Source: DASUPK01 sp046732465
Lineage (GTDB): Bacteria > Actinomycetota > Thermoleophilia > Solirubrobacterales > 70-9
Direction: 5' to 3'
Assembly: GCA_046732465.1 (NCBI GenBank)
Contig: JBKPND010000011.1
Location: 14,965 to 78,964 of the forward strand
Length of the DNA: 64,000 nucleotides
Shown here: positions 57,645 to 64,000 of the stretch, piece by piece
How the letters are laid out: each line of letters opens with the position of its first letter
Numbering within the stretch: the stretch's first letter is position 1
Notes under the pieces: model-generated
Told to the model about the DNA's origin: nothing
Database searches by the model: none
The model's input: the letters and a program-made list of their open reading frames with translations, nothing else
Translations under genes and position numbers: made by a program

Positions 57645-58157
57645 GTGCGAAGGATCGCGCTGCTGGCGCTGCTCATTCCGACGCTCGCGGCCGGCTGCGG
57701 GGGCGGCGGCTCGGCGGAGACGACCACGCAGGTCACCGGGCAGCGGAGCGCCGGACCGTCGACGAGGACCGACTACGTCGAGCTCGCGGACGTGATCTGC
57801 CGCAACCACCAGTCGCGCCGCGAGGACCTCGAAAGCCAGGCCGGCGAGCTGGGCCCGCTCACCTCCGAGGAGAAGGCCCGGCGGATCGCCGACCTGCTTC
57901 GCGAGGAGAGCGCCAATCGCCGGGCCGAGATCTCGGAGCTCGGCGACCTGCGACCCCCGGCCGCCGACGAAGCCGAGGTGAACGAGGTCCTGGAGCTCGT
58001 CCGCACCGAGGCGGACGTGATCGACACCTGGGCCGCGGCCTACGACGACCTCGACGAGGCCGCCATCCGCAGGCAGCAGATCCGCCTCGGGGTCACGGCC
58101 GGCAAAGCCGCCGATCGCGCCCGCGCGTTCGGCTTTCAGGTCTGTGGGCAGCAGTGA
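57645..58157 (+). CDS. Putative lipoprotein of unknown function
   Basis: 170 residues. Signal 'RRIALLALLIPTLAAGC' ends with lipobox LAAGC (Cys18), then a Gly/Ser/Thr linker. The mature part is mostly helical with 'YVELADVICRNHQSRREDLESQ' and a second Cys near the C-terminus ('GFQVCGQQ'), possibly a disulfide with the Cys of VICRN. Similar small lipoproteins are common in Solirubrobacterales; role unknown. Lies between the partial tRNA and tRNA-Cys. Confidence 0.75.
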   Translation: MRRIALLALLIPTLAAGCGGGGSAETTTQVTGQRSAGPSTRTDYVELADVICRNHQSRREDLESQAGELGPLTSEEKARRIADLLREESANRRAEISELGDLRPPAADEAEVNEVLELVRTEADVIDTWAAAYDDLDEAAIRRQQIRLGVTAGKAADRARAFGFQVCGQQ

Positions 58158-58184
58158 GGCCCGTCGCTAGGCTCTTCTCACTCC

Positions 58185-58255
58185 GGCGCCTTGGCGGAGT
58201 GGCTACGCAGCGGCCTGCAAAGCCGTTTACACCGGTTCGATTCCGGTAGGCGCCT
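58185..58255 (+). tRNA. tRNA-Cys (anticodon GCA)
   Basis: 71 nt. Acceptor GGCGCCT pairs with AGGCGCC. Anticodon stem GGC(C)/GCC region with loop holding GCA, T arm ACCGG-TTCGATT-CCGGT. CCA is not encoded. It begins 27 nt after the lipoprotein stop. Confidence 0.93.
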
Positions 58256-58270
58256 CTAGCTGACTACCAG

Positions 58271-58774
58271 CTAAAGCAGATCCACAAGGGCCCCGAGGAA
58301 AAGCCCGAACGCGGTCCAGGTGGAGACAGCGCGGATCCAGTTGAGCTTGAAATAGAAGCGCCGCACCGCCTGCCAGTCCTCCGGCATGTGGTCTGGGTCC
58401 CAGCCGAGCATCCGGTCGTAGTTGGGCTCGGCGATTCGGTTGGAGACCGCCGCGTTTCCGCCGAGCGTGAAGACGAGGCCGATCGCCGTGAGGACGAACG
58501 GTGTGCCGCCGGCGTCGTTCGTCGCGAACAGCGCGACCGCCGGCGCCACCACCATCCCGATGACGACGACGTAGTTAAAGGGGGACTTCCGCGCGACGGG
58601 CAGGAAGCGGTGGAGGAAGTGCGAGAACTCGGGACCGTCCATCGCACCCATCACGCGGTGGAAGATCAGGTTGAGCATCGCGTACAGGCCTGAGAACAAG
58701 CCAGTGAGGACCACGCTCGCAACGAGCGCCCACTCCTCCAAGGACACGGAGCTCCCTCTCCCTCGCTTTGACAT
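58271..58774 (-). CDS. DUF1772-like (anthrone oxygenase-like) membrane protein
   Basis: 167 residues from ATG 58774; GTG 58792 also possible. Four hydrophobic segments ('EEWALVASVVLTGLFSGLYAM', 'PFNYVVVIGMVVAPAVALF', 'PFVLTAIGLVFTLGG', 'WTAFGLFLGALVDLL') around 'AAVSNRIAEPNYDRML', similar to the Asn-rich motif of DUF1772. Function unknown. Starts 15 nt from tRNA-Cys on the opposite strand. Confidence 0.6.
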   Translation of the reverse strand: MSKRGRGSSVSLEEWALVASVVLTGLFSGLYAMLNLIFHRVMGAMDGPEFSHFLHRFLPVARKSPFNYVVVIGMVVAPAVALFATNDAGGTPFVLTAIGLVFTLGGNAAVSNRIAEPNYDRMLGWDPDHMPEDWQAVRRFYFKLNWIRAVSTWTAFGLFLGALVDLL

Positions 58775-58848
58775 TTCCACCCTATCCCGCACCCGGCCGC
58801 GGTCATCGCGTTTGCACCCCGTCGCCGGTGGGAAGAGGGGATGCGCCG

Positions 58849-59454
58849 GTGGACGACGAGACGACCGAGCGGGGCGACGAGACTCAGGAAACGCGGGTGA
58901 GCGACCCCGGCGTGCGCACGGGATTGGGCGAGCCCAGGTTGTTCGGTGCCGTCCCGCCCAGCCTTGCCCTCGCCATAGGCGTCATCGGGCTCGTGCTCGG
59001 CGTCGTGCTGCTCGTCACCGGCTCGATCGTGGCGGGGGTCATCTGGATCCTGGCCGGGGCCGCGCTGCTGGCGGTCGGTGTGGACTCGGCCCGCCGCTGG
59101 CCGGCGAGCGCGCTGCCCCGTCTGCTGGGCAACGCCGCGAAGGCGAGCGTGCGCCGGCTCGGACTCGCACGGGTCTCGGCCGGCGCCTGGTCCGAAGCCT
59201 CCCGTCGCAGGTTCGCCCTGCGCCGCGAGCTCAGGGGGCTGCGAAAGCGGCGCGCTGCCGAGCTGTCCGCGCTGGGCGCGGCAGCCTACGAAGAGGACGA
59301 AACGCAGATGCGCTCCCTCCGCGGGCAGATCGCCGAGCTCGATGGGCGGATCGCGGGCTGCGAGCGGGCGATGGACGACGCGGTCGCGCGCGCCCGCGAC
59401 CGTGTGCAGAAAAAGCGGGCGGAGATCCAGCCCACCCAGCCGCAGGGCGTCTAG
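58849..59454 (+). CDS. Membrane protein with C-terminal coiled coil
   Basis: 201 residues from GTG 58849 (AGAGGGG upstream). Hydrophilic N-terminus, two adjacent membrane segments (about 35-80: 'SLALAIGVIGLVLGVVLLVTG', 'VAGVIWILAGAALLAVGV'), then a charged helical region (about 95-200) rich in Arg/Glu/Ala with heptads. Not recognised. Probably cotranscribed with the NfeD-like gene 23 nt downstream. Confidence 0.65.
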   Translation: MDDETTERGDETQETRVSDPGVRTGLGEPRLFGAVPPSLALAIGVIGLVLGVVLLVTGSIVAGVIWILAGAALLAVGVDSARRWPASALPRLLGNAAKASVRRLGLARVSAGAWSEASRRRFALRRELRGLRKRRAAELSALGAAAYEEDETQMRSLRGQIAELDGRIAGCERAMDDAVARARDRVQKKRAEIQPTQPQGV

Positions 59455-59465
59455 CGCGTTCGCCA

Positions 59466-59471
59466 TAGCAT
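59466..59471 (+). promoter_or_regulatory. Putative -10 box (TAGCAT) of NfeD-like gene
   Basis: TAGCAT ends 6 nt before ATG 59478. Confidence 0.35.
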
Positions 59472-59477
59472 CGGCCG

Positions 59478-59813
59478 ATGTTGCTGATCGGCGCGATCGC
59501 CCTCGCCCTCTTCGTGTTGCCGCCGGGCTGGGGCCTCGCACTCGTGGTCGTGGCGATGGTGATCGAGGTCGCCGAGGTCGGCTTCTGGATCCGCTTTCTT
59601 CGCCGCTATCGGATCAGGACCGGGGTGGAGGGGCTCGTCGGGTCAACGGCCGAGGTGATCGAGCCCTGCGATCCGCGCGGACGGGTGCGGTTGCGCGGCG
59701 AGATCTGGCACGCGCTCTGTCCAGCCGGAGCGGGGATCGGGGAGCGGGTCACCGTGACTGGTGTCGACGGTCTCACGCTGGAAGTGGAGCGGAACGGAAA
59801 AGGGCCCCTGTGA
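59478..59813 (+). CDS. NfeD-like short membrane protein
   Basis: 111 residues. One or two N-terminal membrane segments ('LLIGAIALALFVLPPGWGLAL', 'VVVAMVIEVAEVGFWI') and a C-terminal OB-fold-like domain ('GLVGSTAEVIEPCDPRGRVRLRGEIWHALCPAGAGIGERVTV') as in NfeD C-terminal domains, which pair with stomatin-like proteins. No SPFH gene is adjacent. The stop codon lies in the loop of the terminator. Confidence 0.75.
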   Translation: MLLIGAIALALFVLPPGWGLALVVVAMVIEVAEVGFWIRFLRRYRIRTGVEGLVGSTAEVIEPCDPRGRVRLRGEIWHALCPAGAGIGERVTVTGVDGLTLEVERNGKGPL

Positions 59814-59828
59814 GGGGGCCCTTTGTTT
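59799..59828 (+). terminator. Intrinsic terminator overlapping the NfeD-like stop codon
   Basis: AAAGGGCCCC (59799-59808), loop TGTGAG containing the TGA, GGGGCCCTTT (59815-59824), then GTTT. Confidence 0.75.
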
Positions 59829-60028
59829 CCGAAAGGACGTGCCACCGGCAAAATCCCCTTCACCGGCCCGTCGGTCCTTCAAGTCTTACGGCTCATGTCG
59901 GCGGCTGGATGACGCGACTTGAGCCTGTCAAGAGAACCTAACACGAGGAATTGGAAGAGGTTGCAGTTCTCGCTCATCTTGCGGCGAATTCTGCAAACCG
60001 TGCGGATTTCCCGCAGCCGGCGGACAGT

Positions 60029-60040
60029 GAGCGATCGCTC
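60029..60040. promoter_or_regulatory. Perfect 12-bp palindrome upstream of SDR gene
   Basis: GAGCGATCGCTC lies directly before the candidate -35 box TAGACA (60042-60047). Confidence 0.4.
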
Positions 60041-60041
60041 G

Positions 60042-60071
60042 TAGACATTGGCTGGCCGGCCAGGATAGGAT
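60042..60071 (+). promoter_or_regulatory. Candidate promoter with operator in the spacer, SDR gene
   Basis: TAGACA (60042-60047) and TAGGAT (60066-60071) are 18 nt apart. The spacer holds the perfect palindrome CTGGCCGGCCAG (60052-60063), a classic repressor position. The -10 ends 7 nt before GTG 60079. Confidence 0.5.
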
Positions 60072-60078
60072 CACCGCA

Positions 60079-61074
60079 GTGCGCTACCTGATCACAGGTG
60101 GATCGGGCTACATCGGCGGCCGGCTGACCGACGAGCTCTCGGGTCGTGAGGAGACCGAGAAGATCGTCGACGTCGACCTCCGTCCTCCGCCCAGGACCTG
60201 GCCGAACCACGAGTTCGTCAAGGCCGACATCAGGGACCGCCGCAAGATGCAGGAGCTGCTGGAGCGGCACCAGATCGACACGGTGCTGCACTTCGCCTTC
60301 GTTCTCAATCCGATCCGCGACGAGGCGAGGATGTACGACATCGACGTCAACGGAACGCAGGCGGTCCTCCAGGCCGCCGCGGACGCCGGCGTCAAGCAGG
60401 TGATCCAGACCTCGTCCGCAACGGCCTACGGCGCCTTCCCGGACAACCCGAAGCCGATCGCCGAGGACTGGCCGGTCCGGGGCGCACCCGACTTCTCCTA
60501 TGCCAAGCACAAGGCCGATTCCGACCGGATCGCCCAGCTCTGGGCCCTCGAGAACCCGGACGCGGTGATGACCATCGTCCGGCCCTCGATCGTCTTCGGG
60601 CCGAGCGTCGACAACTACATCGTCCGCGCCTTCGCCAACAACCCCTTCGTGCCGATCCTCGACGGCGTCGACGAGGAGTTCCAGCTCGTCCACGAGGACG
60701 ACGTGGTGTCGGCGCTGATCGCGCTGCTCGACGGCAAGCACGAGGGCGCCTTCAACCTTGCCGGCGACGGCCTCCTGACCTGGGGCCGCGCGGCCGAGCT
60801 GGTCGGCAAGAAGACGCGGAACATCTCCCTGAAGAACATGAAGCGCTTCAACAACGCGATGTGGAAGCTGCGCGTGCCGCGCACCGAGGCGCCGGCGGGC
60901 AACCTCGACTTCATCCGCTACCCGTGGGTCGTCTCGACCGAGAAGCTCAAGTCGACCACCGACTGGCAGCCGAAGTACGACACCCTCGAGACGTTCAAGA
61001 TCACGATGCGCGCGAAGGGCCTCCTGCCGGAATCGCCGGCGACGGTCCAGGCGCCGACCGCGCCTGTCGCCTAG
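60079..61074 (+). CDS. NAD-dependent epimerase/dehydratase family (extended SDR)
   Basis: 331 residues from GTG. Rossmann 'LITGGSGYIGGRL', 'VLHFAFVLNP', Ser in 'QTSSATAYGAF' and Tyr-x3-Lys in 'FSYAKHK' are intact. C-terminal half resembles nucleoside-sugar or lipid-linked SDRs; substrate not assigned. Pro/Ala tail at the end. tRNA-Val follows 23 nt downstream. Confidence 0.9.
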   Translation: MRYLITGGSGYIGGRLTDELSGREETEKIVDVDLRPPPRTWPNHEFVKADIRDRRKMQELLERHQIDTVLHFAFVLNPIRDEARMYDIDVNGTQAVLQAAADAGVKQVIQTSSATAYGAFPDNPKPIAEDWPVRGAPDFSYAKHKADSDRIAQLWALENPDAVMTIVRPSIVFGPSVDNYIVRAFANNPFVPILDGVDEEFQLVHEDDVVSALIALLDGKHEGAFNLAGDGLLTWGRAAELVGKKTRNISLKNMKRFNNAMWKLRVPRTEAPAGNLDFIRYPWVVSTEKLKSTTDWQPKYDTLETFKITMRAKGLLPESPATVQAPTAPVA

Positions 61075-61097
61075 CAGCCGCTAAATTTCTCTGCCCA

Positions 61098-61170
61098 GGG
61101 CGCATAGCTCAGTTGGGAGAGCGCCGCCTCGACAAGGCGGAGGTCGCTGGTTCGAGCCCAGCTGTGCCCA
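61098..61170 (+). tRNA. tRNA-Val (anticodon GAC)
   Basis: 73 nt. Acceptor GGGCGCA pairs with TGTGCCC (one G-T pair). D arm GCTC/GAGC, anticodon stem CCGCC/GGCGG with loop TCGACAA, T arm GCTGG-TTCGAGC-CCAGC. The anticodon reads GAC, but position 33 is C where almost all tRNAs have T. CCA is not encoded. Confidence 0.9.
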
Positions 61171-61233
61171 TTGGGTGGGGCAACTTCGGTTTCGCGATGC
61201 AGGTGAACGACCGCAACCCGCGTAAGTGGTCGC

Positions 61234-61698
61234 ATGGCCGTCGCGCAGCCCCCTGAGCGGCTTGCGGAACTGGAGCACTCGGAGGAGATCCTGCTGCAGG
61301 AGCTGCAGCGCGTGGACGAGATTCTGCTGGAAGAGCTCGAGCGCGTAGACGAGATGCTCCTGCGGATTGCGGCCGCAATCGACCAGCTGCCGGATCGAGT
61401 CGTCTCGGCCATTGGAAGAGACCAGCACGGGTCTCTGTCAGGCAATGGGACGAGAGCGGCCGAACCGGCGCGTAGCCGGGCGTCCACTCGACCGTTCGAC
61501 CCTTATGGGGAGGACGAGGACGAGGCGACCGAGGTCAAGGAGTCGGCGGCTGGGCAGGTGGTCAGGAAGGTGCGGAGTTGGCTAGCAGCCTATGCCGGAG
61601 ACCGGGAGGCGCTCGGATTCGTGACCCTCTCGCTAGCGTTCGCCTTGCTTGCTACCACCATCGCTGTGGTCGGCTTGATCGTTGCGGTCTTGCACTAG
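61234..61698 (+). CDS. Coiled-coil protein with C-terminal membrane anchor
   Basis: 154 residues. The N-terminal 50 residues are a repeat of acidic/Leu heptads ('LLQELQRVDEILLEELERVD', then 'EMLLRIAAAID'), a Ser/Arg/Pro linker follows, and the last 25 residues are one membrane segment ('LSLAFALLATTIAVVGLIVAVL'). Tail-anchored topology, so the coiled coil is cytoplasmic. Not recognised. Located between tRNA-Val and a convergent M23 gene. Confidence 0.6.
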   Translation: MAVAQPPERLAELEHSEEILLQELQRVDEILLEELERVDEMLLRIAAAIDQLPDRVVSAIGRDQHGSLSGNGTRAAEPARSRASTRPFDPYGEDEDEATEVKESAAGQVVRKVRSWLAAYAGDREALGFVTLSLAFALLATTIAVVGLIVAVLH

Positions 61699-61715
61699 TC
61701 TGGGGTAGCCGAGGC

Positions 61716-62744
61716 TCAGGAGTAGGAGTCCCAGTACTGCAGCTCGGGCAGGGGATCGAACGGGGCCCCGCCCGTGTACCACCCGGGAGCGCTCCAGCGC
61801 TCGAAGTGGAGATGGCAGCCCTGGGCGTCGCCGGTCTCGCCGACCCGGCCGATCTGCTGGCCGGCGAAGACGTTCGTACCCACAGGCGCCCAGCTCGGCC
61901 GCTGGAGGTGCATGTAGACGGAGTCGGTGCCGGTCAGGGTGCCGTGCAGGACGACGTAATAGCCCGCGCCGGAGGCCTGGTAGGCGTTCACCTTCACCTG
62001 GCCGGTCTCGTCCACGATCAGCTTCTGACCGCATGCCGCCGCCATGTCCTGCCCCTGGTGGATGTGGCCGGACCGGGGCGCCCCGAAGCGGGCGTCGGGT
62101 CCGCCGAAGTTGTGACTCCCCGGCACCGGGAAGGCGTGCAGATGCATGCCGAAGGGTTCGGTCTGGCCGGACGCGCTCGCACCCGCAGTGTTCGACTTGC
62201 CGAGCTTGAGCTGGTAGGTCCCGTCCAGGACGACGCCCGCCGGCGTCAGCCCGTTCCACGCGACATCGTGGGACTCGGCGCCGGCGAAGCTGACCGGGAT
62301 CGCGTAGATGACGTTCCCGGAGGCGTCGACGACCTTGACTTTCGCGTTCCCGGAGTGCCTCGAGCTGACCTTCAGGATCGGGCCGCTGTACCCGGCGACG
62401 AAGTAGCTGCCGCTCACCGCGCGCTTCCCGACCAGCTTGCGGATTCGCTTCGCGTCCCTGCGGCTGACCACGCCGTTCACCGGCCAGCCGCGCTGGGACT
62501 CAAGCGTCTCGACGCTCCTCATCGTCCCCTTGCCGTAGGCGCCGTCGACTGCGGTTGCGATGCCGAGCCGCGTCAGAGCTCGCTGCAGGTAGCGGACGTC
62601 CTTGCCCTTGGTTCCCGGCCGCAGGACACGGGAGCCGAAGGGACGCTTGTGCTTCGGCTTCGCCTCGGCGGCGGACGGCAACGCCGCGATCAGCGCGATC
62701 GCAAGCACCGCGCACACCACCGTTCTGGGTCTGCCCGAACCCAT
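61716..62744 (-). CDS. Secreted M23 peptidase with peptidoglycan-binding and FlgD-like domains
   Basis: 342 residues, ATG with AGGAGG upstream. Signal peptide about 1-28 ('VCAVLAIALIAALPSAAEA'), PG-binding domain about 42-90 ('GKDVRYLQRALTRLGI'), an Ig-like FlgD-type region ('AWNGLTPAGVVLDGTYQLKL') and the M23 domain with 'HQGQD' and 'CHLHFERW' as zinc ligands. Second such protein in the window, with different architecture. It may cut or only bind the cell wall. Divergent from thrS. Confidence 0.9.
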   Translation of the reverse strand: MGSGRPRTVVCAVLAIALIAALPSAAEAKPKHKRPFGSRVLRPGTKGKDVRYLQRALTRLGIATAVDGAYGKGTMRSVETLESQRGWPVNGVVSRRDAKRIRKLVGKRAVSGSYFVAGYSGPILKVSSRHSGNAKVKVVDASGNVIYAIPVSFAGAESHDVAWNGLTPAGVVLDGTYQLKLGKSNTAGASASGQTEPFGMHLHAFPVPGSHNFGGPDARFGAPRSGHIHQGQDMAAACGQKLIVDETGQVKVNAYQASGAGYYVVLHGTLTGTDSVYMHLQRPSWAPVGTNVFAGQQIGRVGETGDAQGCHLHFERWSAPGWYTGGAPFDPLPELQYWDSYS

Positions 62745-62812
62745 TGGCCTCCTAATGGGTGTACGGCGGCCGAGTTGCGCGTCCCTGCAAGCTGGGCGGA
62801 AACACCCACGGA

Positions 62813-62818
62813 TAGCCT
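62813..62818 (+). promoter_or_regulatory. Putative -10 box (TAGCCT) of thrS
   Basis: TAGCCT ends 7 nt before the thrS ATG. No T-box or leader attenuator fits in the 81-nt gap with the M23 gene. Confidence 0.4.
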
Positions 62819-62825
62819 TAGCTCG

Positions 62826-64000
62826 ATGGCGACGACGGAGACGATCAAGGTGAAGCTGCCCGACGGCTCGGAGCTGGAGCTGGAGAACGGCGCGACCGGC
62901 GCGGATGCCGCCGCGGCGATCGGCTCAGGGCTGGCGAAGGCGGCCCTCGCGATCAAGGTCGACGGGGAGCTGCGCGACCTCTCGGCCCCGCTCAACGGCG
63001 GGGAGTCAATCGAGATCGTCACCGACAAGAGCCCCGAGGCGCTGGAGCTGATCCGCCACGACGCTGCGCACGTGCTCGCCGAGTCCGTCCTCGACCTCTG
63101 GCCGAACGCCAAGATCTCGATCGGTCCCCCGATCGAGAACGGCTTCTACTACGACATCGACTTCCCCGACGGCGGTCCGGGGGAGGACGACCTCGCGCGA
63201 ATCGAGGAGCGGATGGCCGAGCACGTGAAGGCCGACGAGCCCTTCGAGCGGCGTGACCTGCCGGCGAAGGAGGCGGAGGACCTCTTCCGGGACCAGGGCC
63301 AGGACTACAAGGTCGAGCTGATCGAGGATCTGATTCGCGACGAGGGCGCCGAGACCGTCTCGCTCTATCGCAACGGCCCGTTCGAGGACCTCTGCCGGGG
63401 CCCGCACGGTCCGTCCACCGGCCGCATCGGGGCCTTCAAGCTCACCTCGCTGGCCGGGGCCTACTGGCGCGGTGACGAGACCCGCCAGATGCTGACCCGG
63501 ATCTACGGGACCGCCTTCCTCAAGAAGAAGGACCTCGAGCAGCACCTGGAGCGGCTCGAGCAGGCCCGCGAGCGCGACCACCGCAAGCTCGGGCCCGAGC
63601 TCGACCTCTTCCAGTTCCGGCCCGAGGCGCCAGGCATGCCGTTCTGGCTGCCGCAGGGCACCGTGCTGCTCAAGCTGATCGAGGCCGAGGTGCGCAAGCA
63701 GCTGGTCGCGGGCGGCTACGACGAGATCAAGACACCGCAGGTCCTCGACGTCGAGCTCTGGCACCGCTCAGGCCACTGGGACAACTACAAGGAGAACATG
63801 TTCTTCACCGCCCCCGCCGAGCGCGAGGGCAAGGGGGAGGCGCGCGAGTACGCGCTGAAGCCGATGAACTGCCCCGGCGCCTGCCTGGTCTTCGCCTCGC
63901 GGCGGCACTCCTACCGCGAGCTGCCGCTGCGCCTCGCCGAGTTCGGGCTGGTTTCGCGATACGAGCGGGAGGGCGTGCTCCACGGGCTGCTCCGCGTCCG
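62826..64000 (+). CDS. thrS: Threonyl-tRNA synthetase (3' end outside window)
   Basis: The first 391 residues of a protein usually about 640-680 long. N-terminal TGS domain (about 5-65), editing/SAD domain with 'IRHDAAHVLAESVL' and 'DLCRGPHGPSTGRI' (zinc-like His/Cys positions), and the class II core starting 'FWLPQGTVLLKLI' with 'LKPMNCPGACLVF' near the cut. The sequence runs off the window in frame. Charges tRNA-Thr; a separate gene from the tRNAs listed here. Confidence 0.96.
   Translation, partial: MATTETIKVKLPDGSELELENGATGADAAAAIGSGLAKAALAIKVDGELRDLSAPLNGGESIEIVTDKSPEALELIRHDAAHVLAESVLDLWPNAKISIGPPIENGFYYDIDFPDGGPGEDDLARIEERMAEHVKADEPFERRDLPAKEAEDLFRDQGQDYKVELIEDLIRDEGAETVSLYRNGPFEDLCRGPHGPSTGRIGAFKLTSLAGAYWRGDETRQMLTRIYGTAFLKKKDLEQHLERLEQARERDHRKLGPELDLFQFRPEAPGMPFWLPQGTVLLKLIEAEVRKQLVAGGYDEIKTPQVLDVELWHRSGHWDNYKENMFFTAPAEREGKGEAREYALKPMNCPGACLVFASRRHSYRELPLRLAEFGLVSRYEREGVLHGLLRV

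Noticed and set aside
62745..62825. T-box leader upstream of thrS
   Set aside because: The 81-nt divergent gap has no T-box sequence or terminator, and a -10 box lies right before the ATG.
1..64000. CRISPR array, insertion sequence or prophage
   Set aside because: No regularly spaced repeats, transposase or phage structural genes were found; the only att-like structure is the tRNA-Gly repeat.

Overview
The window is a high-GC (visibly about 70%), gene-dense stretch of a bacterial chromosome, almost all of it housekeeping. Gene order and protein traits point to an actinobacterium of class Thermoleophilia (Solirubrobacterales-like). There is a short SepIVA-like protein after coaD, a WhiG-type sigma factor beside xer/dprA/comM, and zinc-ribbon L28 and L32. 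One secreted protein starts with the RPSPAMVVA signal-anchor common in that group, and a secreted sugar dehydrogenase ends in a Lys-rich tail. PriA keeps its helicase motifs, unlike PriA of Streptomyces or Mycobacterium. This placement is inference; no 16S gene is present.

Layout. 1-10 kb: end of a DUF3352 protein, metK, priA, def-fmt, a zinc-ribbon protein, rpe and a lone flippase. 10-14 kb: riboflavin operon ribD-ribE-ribBA-ribH, then rpmB. 14-21 kb: fakA, two secreted proteins, DUF427, recG-rsmD-coaD and the SepIVA-like gene. 21-25 kb: an accessory block (DUF4239 protein, carbonic anhydrase, an LvaAB-like kinase pair, enoyl-CoA hydratase, methyltransferase). 25-29 kb: DUF177, threonine aldolase, rpmF-plsX-acpP-rnc (fatty-acid and ribosome genes). 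29-40 kb: smc, ftsY, an M23 hydrolase, ffh-rpsP-khpA-trmD, rplS-lepB-rnhB, yraN. 40-54 kb: comM-dprA, thiD, ilvD, hydrolases, L,D-transpeptidase, xer, sigma factor, EF-G-like-rnhA-aldo/keto reductase. 54-64 kb: secreted protease, three tRNA genes, a sugar dehydrogenase bracketed by a tRNA-Gly repeat, membrane proteins, an SDR, a second M23 protein and the start of thrS.

Genes that work together: SRP targeting (ffh, ftsY, lepB); formylated start and N-terminal processing (fmt, def); riboflavin synthesis; fatty-acid/phospholipid entry (plsX, acpP, fakA); RNA and tRNA processing (rnc, trmD, khpA, rsmD); DNA maintenance and uptake (priA, recG, smc, comM, dprA, xer, rnhB, rnhA); and envelope remodelling (two M23 proteins, L,D-transpeptidase).

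Most distinctive features: (1) a TANNNT -10-like hexamer lies only 6-10 nt before the start codon of at least twenty genes, which suggests widespread leaderless transcription; (2) a perfect 44-nt repeat of the 3' part of tRNA-Gly brackets the sugar dehydrogenase, like att sites of a small or decayed integrated element; (3) RNase III has lost four of six active-site acidic residues; (4) lepB and rnhA can only be completed from CTG start codons; (5) three convergent gene pairs share a palindromic CTAG as both stop codons, and rnhB and yraN overlap tail to tail by 93 nt. No gene-free stretch exceeds 300 bases, and I saw no CRISPR array, insertion sequence or recognisable riboswitch.
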